Source of the DNA: Treponema sp. | GTDB taxonomy: Bacteria > Spirochaetota > Spirochaetia > Treponematales > Breznakiellaceae | Length of the DNA: 18,030 bases | Direction: 5' to 3' | NCBI GenBank assembly: GCA_031273835.1 | Contig: JAISRD010000104.1 | Location: 1-18,030, forward strand | Part shown: piece by piece, positions 1-6,308 of the stretch | Layout: every line of letters starts with the position of its first letter | Position numbering within the stretch: position 1 is the stretch's first letter | Notes under the pieces: model-generated | Database searches by the model: none | What the model saw: the letters and a program-made list of their open reading frames with translations, nothing else | Told to the model about the DNA's origin: nothing | Translations under genes and position numbers: made by a program

Positions 1-591
1 CTGATACGGATGGCGGATCGCTCGGGCATTGATATTCCCCCCGATTTGGATCGTGTCTTTATCGTACAGGAATTATTGGAAAGCTCAGGCGGGGACTACC
101 GGGAAGCGTCCCCCCTGCCGGGAACGGAAGCTCCCGAAATCTCTCCTGTGAAACAGTATAACAGTACCTGCGTTGAGGTGTTGATCCGCGATCCCCTGTG
201 GGTATTTGTATTCTGGGATATCAACAGCCACGACCGGGAACGCTTTGAAGGGGACCCGGATTTTAACGGTTATTGCCTGCGGGTGCTGTCCCCGGAACTG
301 CCGGTAAACAGCGCCGACTGTACCTTTTCCGTCAGGGTGGGGCTTAACGATACCTCCTGGTACCTGGGCTTTCCCTCCGCGGGAGGCGGGCACAGGGTGG
401 AACTCTGCGTTCTTGCGGAAGAACGGATCGTCCTCGCCGTTTCCCGTCCTTTTACCCTTCCCGCCCTTCTTGACAGGCCCGGCGGAGGAAGGGAAATCGA
501 GCGTCCCCTGATAACCCTTTCAGGGAGGGATGCTTTTCCCGTGCTTCGTAATACGGAAAGGCAGTCCCGGCTCCGTTCCTATGAAACATAA
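1..591 (+). CDS. DUF4912 domain protein, 5'-truncated by window edge
   Basis: The frame is open to the first base. A Met codon lies at position 10, but the residues after it (MADRSGIDIPPDLDRVFI) resemble the middle of the short N-terminal helical motif usual in DUF4912 proteins, so the true start is probably upstream of the window. The DUF4912 core begins around residue 50 of the visible part (YNSTCVEVLIRDPLWVFVFW) and continues through a beta-rich stretch to about residue 155 (WYLGFPSAGG, then RPFTLP). There is no signal peptide or membrane segment in the visible part, so it is probably cytoplasmic. The function of DUF4912 is not established; the fold looks like a small beta-sandwich. Its last 11 bases overlap the start of the GH57 gene, which suggests translational coupling and a role in the same alpha-glucan process, as a binding or accessory protein. 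Family assignment is fairly sure; function is inference. Confidence 0.8.
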   Translation: MIRMADRSGIDIPPDLDRVFIVQELLESSGGDYREASPLPGTEAPEISPVKQYNSTCVEVLIRDPLWVFVFWDINSHDRERFEGDPDFNGYCLRVLSPELPVNSADCTFSVRVGLNDTSWYLGFPSAGGGHRVELCVLAEERIVLAVSRPFTLPALLDRPGGGREIERPLITLSGRDAFPVLRNTERQSRLRSYET

Positions 592-2173
592 AAAGATCCT
601 TACCATAGTCCTTAACGGCCATCATCCCTTTCCAAGTCCGGGGAGCTCCGCCGGAGGCCGGACCCCTTCCGGTATAGTTCCGGAGGAGGCCTGTTTTTTC
701 CGGGCCCTTTCGGAAACTTATCTGCCCCTTATTGAGATGCTCAGCCGCCTGGAAAACCACAGCGTCCCCTTCCGCCTGGGGCTGGTTTTTTCCCCCCTCC
801 TCTGCGGCATGCTGCGGAACGAGGGCCTGCTCTGCCGTTACCTGGCTTATCTGGATAAAAAAATCGAATTTGGAAAGCAGGAAACGGAGCGGAGGACCGA
901 AAAGCCCGAGCGGGATTTGGCCAGGTACTATTACGAGGCCGACGTGGAGCGGCGCATACTGTTTACCGAGGTCTGTGAAATGGATATCCTCGGGGTCCTT
1001 AACCGGCTGCAAAAACGGGGCCGGCTGGAAATTCTTTCCACCGCGGCAAGCTACGCCTTTCTGCCGGTTTATACCCCGATCCCCGCCCTGATCCACGCGC
1101 AGATCGAGACGGCCCTTCTTTCCCACCGGAGGATCTTCGGCAAAGCCCCCCGGGGCTTTTGGCTCCCCGAATTCGGCTGGACCGGGGAACTGGAGGAATA
1201 CCTCCGTTCCTATGGTTTTTCCTACACCATGGTCAGCCCCCACGGCCTTGTCCTTGGCAAGCCCCAGGCAGAACGGGGAAGCTTCTGCGGGGTAAAATCC
1301 CTCCGGGGGCTCTGTTTCCTGGGAAGGGACCATTACGCTGAAGAGGACCTTACCTCCCTGCGCGGCCAGGGCGCCCCGGTATACCGGGACAGCTTTTCCG
1401 ACATTGGTTTTGAACTCCCCCTGGGGGATCTGGAACCCTTTGTCTGCGCCGGGGGAAAGCGCTGTCCCACGGGTTACCATTACAGGAACCGCCGGAACCT
1501 CTTTTACGACCCCGAAGAGGCCCGGAACAGGGCCGCCGAAGGGGCCCGGCTCTTTCTCGCCCGCAGGGTCTCCCGGCTTGAGGAAGCGGGGCGGTATATG
1601 GAGGGCGATGTTCTATGCCTCTGTGCCTTCGATGCCGACCGCTTCGGCCTGGCCTGGTATGAGGGGATGATCTTCCTCGAAGAACTCCTTCGCTCGGCGG
1701 CGGCCTCGGGGGATCTGGAACTTTTAAGTCCCCAGGATTATCTTGACAGTCAGGACCCCGGGGGATTTCAGACCGTCCTGCCCGAATTTTCTTCCTGGGA
1801 GGAGGGGGGCTACGCGGAAACCTGGCTCGACGCGTCCAACGACTGGATATACCGCCATATATTCCGGGCGGCCCGGCGTATGGTAGAGGTAAGCGGCCGC
1901 TTCCCCAACGATACGGGTCTAAAGGAACGGGCCCTTAATCAGGCCGCCCGGGAACTGCTCCTCGCCATGGGTTCGGACTGGCCTAAAATGCTCCGCCGGG
2001 GTATCAACTCCGAATACGCCGGAAACCAAATCGAAGAGGCCCTGAAGAATTTTACGGACATCTACGAAACCCTGGGCAGTAATTATATCAGCACCGAATG
2101 GTTTACCGCCCTTGAAAAGCGGCACCCCGTTTTCCCCTTCATCAACTACCGGGTATTCGCCAAGAAAAAGTAG
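581..2173 (+). CDS. GH57/DUF1957 family alpha-glucan enzyme (branching-enzyme-like)
   Basis: Predicted 530-residue cytoplasmic protein of glycoside hydrolase family 57 with a DUF1957-type C-terminal part; characterised relatives are 1,4-alpha-glucan branching enzymes. ATG 581 is chosen because the first beta strand and GH57 motif 1 follow at once (ILTIVLNGHHPF, residues 6-17); an in-frame ATG at 530 would add 17 unrelated residues inside the DUF4912 gene. The WLPE motif at 194-197 supplies the expected nucleophile Glu197. The FDADRFG motif at 350-356 supplies the expected acid/base Asp351. The C-terminal helical region carries the family signature SSWEEGGYAETW from about residue 404 and the WIYRH helix around 424. 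Two oddities: the first His of the usual HxH motif is Asn12, and the usual FGHWW is FGLAW (Leu357). The catalytic pair is present but the substrate-binding surroundings are altered, so branching activity is uncertain. An 11-nt overlap with the upstream gene indicates coupling. Confidence 0.85.
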   Translation: MKHKKILTIVLNGHHPFPSPGSSAGGRTPSGIVPEEACFFRALSETYLPLIEMLSRLENHSVPFRLGLVFSPLLCGMLRNEGLLCRYLAYLDKKIEFGKQETERRTEKPERDLARYYYEADVERRILFTEVCEMDILGVLNRLQKRGRLEILSTAASYAFLPVYTPIPALIHAQIETALLSHRRIFGKAPRGFWLPEFGWTGELEEYLRSYGFSYTMVSPHGLVLGKPQAERGSFCGVKSLRGLCFLGRDHYAEEDLTSLRGQGAPVYRDSFSDIGFELPLGDLEPFVCAGGKRCPTGYHYRNRRNLFYDPEEARNRAAEGARLFLARRVSRLEEAGRYMEGDVLCLCAFDADRFGLAWYEGMIFLEELLRSAAASGDLELLSPQDYLDSQDPGGFQTVLPEFSSWEEGGYAETWLDASNDWIYRHIFRAARRMVEVSGRFPNDTGLKERALNQAARELLLAMGSDWPKMLRRGINSEYAGNQIEEALKNFTDIYETLGSNYISTEWFTALEKRHPVFPFINYRVFAKKK

Positions 2174-2224
2174 CTTCCTGCCGGGAATATTTAACCACGG
2201 AGAAAACGGACTAAAGCGGGAATT

Positions 2225-2260
2225 TTAACCACAACGTAACACGACGTAAGAAAAAAAGCC
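2225..2260 (+). repeat. Dispersed palindromic repeat, copy A
   Basis: A 36-base unit (starts ttaaccac, contains acacgac, ends aagaaaaaaag plus cc) matches 29 of 36 bases with the reverse complement of 11462-11497. A partial tandem unit (ttaaccacgg) precedes it at 2191. The unit is also the left arm of the hairpin described at 2231-2294. It lies in an intergenic gap, like copy B, and carries no gene. It resembles the ccacgaag/cacgaag-type repeat tracts found between genes in several bacterial phyla; that likeness is from memory and was not searched. Confidence 0.6.
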
Positions 2261-2294
2261 AGGAAATGAAGAACTTCGTGGAACGTTGTTTTTT
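2231..2294 (+). terminator. Possible intrinsic terminator of the GH57 gene
   Basis: The left arm from 2231 (acaacgt) pairs perfectly with acgttgt at 2283-2289. After two mismatches cacga (2240-2244) pairs with tcgtg (2276-2280), and after one more mismatch gt (2246-2247) pairs with ac (2273-2274). Six T residues follow at 2289-2294. The loop is large and the stem only moderately GC-rich, so termination may be weak. It lies about 60 bases after the GH57 stop codon. It may instead simply be the folded form of the repeat element. Confidence 0.35.
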
Positions 2295-2376
2295 CTGCCG
2301 GATCTTTTTCCAATGTATGTATTTCGCTCAATTGCTTTTCCAGAGTCTCCTTTTTTTTCTAATTTTTTTATAATCC

Positions 2377-2406
2377 TTGACAGATCCTGTTTGTTATAAA
2401 TATTTT
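2377..2406 (+). promoter_or_regulatory. Promoter-like sequence pointing into the OMP gene
   Basis: A perfect TTGACA -35 box lies at 2377-2382, and a TATTTT -10-like box lies 18 bases further at 2401-2406. The surrounding DNA is AT-rich. No rightward gene follows: transcription would run antisense through the outer-membrane protein gene that ends at 2495. This could drive an antisense RNA or be a chance match in AT-rich DNA. Confidence 0.3.
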
Positions 2407-2494
2407 ATGGGAAAAACGTCTTTTCGGCGTCCTGGCCTCCATTTCAGTTTCTTTAAGTTTACACTTTCTCCGTCCAAAGGCCGCCCGGTGTACG

Positions 2495-3292
2495 CTAGAA
2501 ACTCATCCCGAAACTTGCGCCGAGACCGAAGTGCCGGCTGCCTGAGTCAAAGGCATCGGTAATGTACGCGTCAATCACAAAGTTGAACTTTTCGAATACC
2601 GGGATCTGGCTCATGTCAATCCTCAAGCCGGTATTCACGGCGCCCCGGTGATAGGCTTGAAAACTCGCGTCCGAGTTCCCCTGGCTGTAGCCGAAGTTGG
2701 AAAAATCCACTATCCAGTGTACAAAACTGTCTAAGTACTGGGGAAGGACGACAAGATCGAAGCCCATGCCGAAATCTATGCTGCTGTCTATATTACCGCC
2801 CTCATAAAAGGTCTTTCCCGCCATCAGGGTAGTATCCGCGGGCATTCCGAAAAATTCCGCGGTATAGGTAACGGCCCCGTAAAGCTGCATGGCGAAGTGA
2901 TCCCCGGATCTGCCGAGATCGCTGTAATGGAGATTCCCCCCCACGGCGATGGCGGCGGCGCTCACCGGCAATTGTACCTTTACCCCCATGAGCAAATCGT
3001 CGTCGTTATCATAGGGCTCCCCCGCATAGGCGGCGGCAATTTCCACCCAGTTGAACAGGCTCACATTGGCCTGAAAAAGATCCTCCAGCTTATCGTCCAG
3101 AAAATTCATGTGATACCCGGCGTTAAAGCCGGTGGAAACATCCTTCCACCCTATACGGCCCGTGGGCACCACATAGAGCCCGGTAACGCCGTTAAGGCTC
3201 ATGGCGTTCAAGGACCCGCTTTGAGCCGCCAGGGGCAGGGCGCACAACAGGGCGCAGCCGAAAACAAACAAAAGCGCCAGGGACTTTTTCAT
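2495..3292 (-). CDS. Predicted outer-membrane beta-barrel protein, spirochaetal, uncharacterised
   Basis: 265-residue exported protein. The start at ATG 3292 is preceded by a good GGAGG site (3299-3303) and opens a clear Sec signal peptide: Lys2-Lys3, a hydrophobic core to about residue 19, and a likely cut after LAA (residues 21-23). The rest alternates polar and hydrophobic residues, is rich in Gly, Asp, Tyr and Phe, and ends in Phe (GLGASFGMSF), as expected of a beta-barrel recognised by the BAM machinery. An early segment, GLYVVPTGRIGW, followed by FNAGYH, looks like a conserved feature of spirochaetal secreted proteins of this kind, from memory. I cannot assign a substrate or named family. 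It is last in the leftward gene series, 53 bases after the sirtuin stop. That gap holds its ribosome binding site and a 9-bp direct repeat, so it may be separately regulated. Confidence 0.75.
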   Translation of the reverse strand: MKKSLALLFVFGCALLCALPLAAQSGSLNAMSLNGVTGLYVVPTGRIGWKDVSTGFNAGYHMNFLDDKLEDLFQANVSLFNWVEIAAAYAGEPYDNDDDLLMGVKVQLPVSAAAIAVGGNLHYSDLGRSGDHFAMQLYGAVTYTAEFFGMPADTTLMAGKTFYEGGNIDSSIDFGMGFDLVVLPQYLDSFVHWIVDFSNFGYSQGNSDASFQAYHRGAVNTGLRIDMSQIPVFEKFNFVIDAYITDAFDSGSRHFGLGASFGMSF

Positions 3293-3298
3293 TTTTAT

Positions 3299-3303
3299 CC
3301 TCC
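3299..3303 (-). promoter_or_regulatory. Ribosome binding site deciding the OMP start
   Basis: GGAGG on the minus strand, followed by six bases (ataaaa) and ATG 3292. It rules out the in-frame TTG at 3307, which would add five residues before the signal peptide. Confidence 0.75.
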
Positions 3304-3308
3304 ACAAA

Positions 3309-3337
3309 GCTTAAAAGATTTGGATCCGGCTTAAAAG
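3309..3337. repeat. Direct repeat of GCTTAAAAG, possible operator
   Basis: Two identical 9-base copies (3309-3317 and 3329-3337) have starts 20 bases apart, about two helical turns. They lie in the 53-base gap between the sirtuin stop and the OMP start, just upstream of its ribosome binding site. This spacing suits a dimeric regulator binding one DNA face. No regulator is assigned, and 9-base repeats can arise by chance in an AT-rich gap. Confidence 0.4.
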
Positions 3338-3345
3338 CGCCGTCA

Positions 3346-4140
3346 TTACAGGGCCATAAGATCTTTGATTTCCTCAAATACCGTTTCCAGATCATTATAA
3401 CGAAGGACCGCGTAACGATCCATGGGGGTCTCCATATCGTTTACGATAACGATTTTGCCGCCCCCCTGTAAAGTCAGCCGGGGCAGGCCCGCCGCGGGAT
3501 AAACGGTAAGGCTTGTACCCAGCACCAGCATCAGATCGGAATTCCGCGCTTCCTCCTCCGCCTCGGCAAGGGCCCGGACGGGGAGGCTTTCTCCAAAGAA
3601 GGTAATCGCCGGTTTAAGGGCCCCCCCGCATTTGGCGCAGCGGGGTATCACTCCCTCCCTGACGGCGGCGGCGGCTTCGTCAAATTCCATAAAACCCCGG
3701 GGGCCTATTTCCCCGGCAAGCACCGCCTCCTCCGCATCGCATGGTTTTTGACAGCGGGGACAGTAATGGGCCTGGGGGGAACCGTGGATCTCAATCACCC
3801 TTTTGCTTCCCCCCCTGGTGTGGAGCAGATCGATATTCTGGGTAAGCACCGCCTTGAGTTTTCCCCGTTTTTCAAGTTTCCCCAATACGGTATGCACCAC
3901 GGAGGGCCTTTTTTCCTCAAGGTCGTAGATAAAATTTTTAACGTGGGAATAGTAGAAAGAAGGATCGGTGAAAAAATAATCCACATCGAAGATCTTCTCC
4001 GCGTCCATCTCCTTGTAAAGGCCGTTTTTTCCCCGGAAATCCCGTATCCCCGAAAGGGTGCTTACCCCGGCACCGGTCAGGGCGGTACAGTAATTGGCGT
4101 TCTCAATCAACTCGCGGAGGGCTTTGACAGGGGCGTTCAT
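3346..4140 (-). CDS. Sirtuin (SIR2 family) NAD-dependent protein deacylase
   Basis: 264-residue cytoplasmic protein of the SIR2 family, which removes acyl groups from lysines using NAD. The NAD-binding motif GAGVSTLSGIRDFRG is at 23-37, TQNID at 100-104, and the catalytic His119 lies in IHGS. The zinc cysteines are Cys127/Cys130 and Cys168/Cys171. The second Rossmann part has FFGE (181-184) and GTSLTVYPA, with IVN near the end. The length is normal for a bacterial sirtuin. The two cysteine pairs are 37 residues apart, wider than I would expect, because of an acidic, alanine-rich insert. The start ATG 4140 follows the cyclase stop by only 2 nt, with a modest AGGG upstream, so the two genes are probably co-translated. 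The usual partner, an acyl-CoA ligase or acetyltransferase, is not in the window. Confidence 0.93.
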   Translation of the reverse strand: MNAPVKALRELIENANYCTALTGAGVSTLSGIRDFRGKNGLYKEMDAEKIFDVDYFFTDPSFYYSHVKNFIYDLEEKRPSVVHTVLGKLEKRGKLKAVLTQNIDLLHTRGGSKRVIEIHGSPQAHYCPRCQKPCDAEEAVLAGEIGPRGFMEFDEAAAAVREGVIPRCAKCGGALKPAITFFGESLPVRALAEAEEEARNSDLMLVLGTSLTVYPAAGLPRLTLQGGGKIVIVNDMETPMDRYAVLRYNDLETVFEEIKDLMAL

Positions 4141-4142
4141 TT

Positions 4143-5387
4143 CTATCCCTGGGTTTTAAGGGTTTTTAGTTTCGCGAGACAGTTATCCATATAGAAGGCC
4201 GAAGCGCCGTCATCGGGAATGATATCCAGCACCTTGCGGAACCCCGTGAGGGCGTCGGCATAATGTTTCTGGTAGTAATCTATCATCCCCTGTTCAAAGT
4301 AGCGGTTCGCCTCTATCTTGTGCTTTAAGAGGGAGGGATTGATGCCGTCAAAGATCTCGAAGATTGAGACCGGCTCCACCTTTCCCTTTACCCTGACCTT
4401 GGCCACAAAACGGTACTTATAGGAACCGGGGTCCTCAAGCTTCTTAAAGGTTTCCTCGCTGATCGCAAGGGAAACCCTGAAGGCCTTGGTAAGGCTTTCC
4501 ACGCGGCTCGCGAGGTTTACCGCGTCGGAAATAACCGTATTCTGCATACGGTCCCTGGTACCCACGACTCCCACCATAAGAAGCCCGGTATGGATGCCTA
4601 TGCCCATGGCCAGGGGGCGGTAGCCGCATTTGGCCCGGTGGGTGTTGTATTCCCGGATTTTTCCCTGGATGGAAATGGCCGCCTTTACCGCCATGTCGGC
4701 GCCGTTTATTTGGGGGAAGAGGGCAAGCACCGCGTCGCCTATATACTTATCCACAAAGCCGCCGTTCTTGGAGATTTCGGGGACGACGCGGGAAAAGTAG
4801 GAATTGATGAAGGCGAAACTTTCCTCGGGGGTGAGGTTTTCCGAAAGCTCGGTAAACTGGCGGATATCGGAAAAGAAGATCGTCATCTCCTGCTTGATAT
4901 GATCCCCCAGCTTAAGTTCGGAAATGGATTTCTTTTTGAGGATGGCAAGAAATTCTTTGGGTATAAAAGAGGATACCGCGAGAATTTCCTTTTCCGGCAG
5001 AGCGGGGGGCGGCTTTTTTACAGAGGCATCCGACGCGGCAGGGACATCCCCGCCGGAGGGCCCTTCCGCCGCGGGGCGGAAACCCGCTTCCGGTTCACCG
5101 GGGTCTTCAAGCACCTCAAGTTCCGTCGTCTTCCCGATCTTTCCGATTTTCTCAACTCCCCCAATTTCCGCGATTCCCTCGTTTTCCCCCGTACTTTTAA
5201 CCGCCGCCATACTCATCAAGGACGCTTCGGATAAAAAGAGGCGATCCGGCAAAAAAGAGGACATCAGAATAACGAACAGGAACAGGGGGAAGAGCCGCGA
5301 AAGATCCCCGGCAGGAATATGGCCCCCGATAAGGATCAGGGCAAGGACCCCTAGAACAAGAAAACCGGCGGAAAGATTTTTTATCAT
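4143..5387 (-). CDS. Membrane class III adenylate/guanylate cyclase with C-terminal TPR
   Basis: 414-residue inner-membrane protein. Two hydrophobic helices (about 7-22 and 32-47) form a hairpin anchor with almost no periplasmic sensor. A low-complexity linker follows (about 64-130; short IGKIG/EIGG repeats, then Pro/Ala/Gly). The cyclase domain is at about 165-350: metal-binding Asp174 (FFSDIRQFT) and Asp218 (KYIGDAV), base-selecting Lys214 and Asp288, and the Asn291/Arg295 pair (SDAVNLASR). All catalytic positions look intact. Lys plus Asp favours ATP, so cAMP is the likely product. A C-terminal helical tail (about 365-412) resembles one or two TPRs. The start ATG 5387 has AGGGG directly against it, too close for normal initiation, and promoter-like boxes place transcription start at or next to the ATG. 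It shares an apparent translational unit with the sirtuin downstream. Confidence 0.9.
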   Translation of the reverse strand: MIKNLSAGFLVLGVLALILIGGHIPAGDLSRLFPLFLFVILMSSFLPDRLFLSEASLMSMAAVKSTGENEGIAEIGGVEKIGKIGKTTELEVLEDPGEPEAGFRPAAEGPSGGDVPAASDASVKKPPPALPEKEILAVSSFIPKEFLAILKKKSISELKLGDHIKQEMTIFFSDIRQFTELSENLTPEESFAFINSYFSRVVPEISKNGGFVDKYIGDAVLALFPQINGADMAVKAAISIQGKIREYNTHRAKCGYRPLAMGIGIHTGLLMVGVVGTRDRMQNTVISDAVNLASRVESLTKAFRVSLAISEETFKKLEDPGSYKYRFVAKVRVKGKVEPVSIFEIFDGINPSLLKHKIEANRYFEQGMIDYYQKHYADALTGFRKVLDIIPDDGASAFYMDNCLAKLKTLKTQG

Positions 5388-5394
5388 CCCCTAT

Positions 5395-5423
5395 AGTTTA
5401 GCGGAATAAGGAAATACCCGCAA
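5395..5423 (-). promoter_or_regulatory. Putative promoter of the cyclase gene (near-leaderless)
   Basis: On the minus strand, TTGCGG (5423-5418), a 17-base spacer, then TAAACT (5400-5395). The -35 and -10 boxes each match about four of six consensus bases. The expected start of transcription is around 5388, next to ATG 5387, leaving essentially no leader. It is a moderate match in a 66-base gap and would let the cyclase-sirtuin pair be expressed apart from gltD. Confidence 0.35.
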
Positions 5424-5453
5424 GCGTCATTAGCAAGCCTCCGGGGATCATTA

Positions 5454-6308
5454 TTAAATTCTTTCAAGCGGGGGGAATTTTTCCTCCAGGAAGGCAGCGG
5501 GGCCGTCTTCGTCATTGGAGGCTATGCGGAAGGTGGCGGCTTCCAGCAGGGGCGGCCTGGCGTTGGCGGGGGCGGCGGAAAAGCCCGCGGCGGCAAACAT
5601 GGGGAGATCGTTTTCCTCATCCCCGAAAACCAGGGTTTCCCGGGCCTTGATCCCCAGGTGCTTCAACGCATAGGCAAGCCCCACTCCCTTGGAAACCCCG
5701 TTGGCAAGGACCTCAAGGTACCTGGCGGAAGAACTGACCACATAGATCGAAGTTCCGCAGCGCCGGTCCAGGGCGGAACGGATCTTCCGCTGATGTTCCT
5801 CACCGGTAATAAAGAGGCCCTTGATCAACTGCTTAACCTTTGAAAGACAGCCCCCCAGGTCTCCCGCTATGGCCTGTACCCCCGACATTCTACGGTAATA
5901 ATCCGATTCCTCGCCGAGCCGGTTCGCCATGAGGACCTCGCCCTCCCCGATGGTACCCGAGGGAAAGTAAACCTGAAAATAGACCCCCAGCTCTTCCGCC
6001 AGGGACGCCGCGTAAGCCACCGGCTCCGTATCGATAAAACGGGTAAAGATACTTTTGCCTCCGGGCATTTCCACCACCTCGGCCCCGTTGTAATATACCT
6101 GGGGGCCGGCGGCGCCTATGATCTTACGGTACACTTCCCCGGATTCAACGGCCCGGCCTGTGGACAGAATCACCCTGATGCCCCGGTCCATGCAGGACCG
6201 CAGGGCCTTAAGGGTGCGGCCGCTCAGCACTTTGTCGGTCCTGAGCAGGGTCCCGTCCAGATCAAAGGCCAGGGCCTTTATATCCGCGGGATTAAAATTA
6301 TCCGCCAT
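5454..6308 (-). CDS. Cof-type HAD-IIB family phosphatase
   Basis: 284-residue cytoplasmic hydrolase of the HAD superfamily, Cof/YbjI-like type IIB, which dephosphorylates sugar phosphates, nucleotides or cofactors; the substrate cannot be told. Motif I is FDLDGT with nucleophile Asp16 and acid/base Asp18. Motif II is STGR (Thr50). Motif III is the Lys in SKGVG (Lys207). Motif IV is GDEEND (Asp230, Asp234). The large insertion between motifs II and III is the type IIB cap. ATG 6308 shares one base with the gltD stop (TGATG), and GGAGG lies nine bases upstream, so it is translationally coupled to gltD. An upstream open extension to 6416 lies inside gltD and is Arg-rich nonsense. Confidence 0.92.
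   Translation of the reverse strand: MADNFNPADIKALAFDLDGTLLRTDKVLSGRTLKALRSCMDRGIRVILSTGRAVESGEVYRKIIGAAGPQVYYNGAEVVEMPGGKSIFTRFIDTEPVAYAASLAEELGVYFQVYFPSGTIGEGEVLMANRLGEESDYYRRMSGVQAIAGDLGGCLSKVKQLIKGLFITGEEHQRKIRSALDRRCGTSIYVVSSSARYLEVLANGVSKGVGLAYALKHLGIKARETLVFGDEENDLPMFAAAGFSAAPANARPPLLEAATFRIASNDEDGPAAFLEEKFPPLERI

Larger units (their letters stand above)
2174..2494. other. Intergenic region between convergent genes
   Basis: This 321-base gap separates the GH57 gene (+) from the 3' end of the outer-membrane protein gene (-). It holds two tandem ttaaccac starts (2191 and 2225), an imperfect hairpin (2231-2289) followed by a T run, a pyrimidine-rich stretch (about 2289-2367), and a rightward consensus -35 box (2377-2382). 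I see no convincing gene. A short frame with TTG at 2377 or ATG at 2407, running to 2562, has no recognisable product, no ribosome binding site and overlaps the 3' end of the opposite gene. The convergent layout makes this a natural place for terminators of both flanking genes. Confidence 0.6.

Noticed and set aside
452..1480. 342-residue open frame on the minus strand
   Set aside because: It lies antisense to the GH57 gene, is Gly/Pro-rich with no family motif, and its length reflects GC-rich codon bias in the real gene.
2377..2562. 61-residue rightward frame as a small gene
   Set aside because: It has no ribosome binding site and no recognisable product, and overlaps the 3' end of the OMP gene. 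The promoter-like sequence is reported separately.
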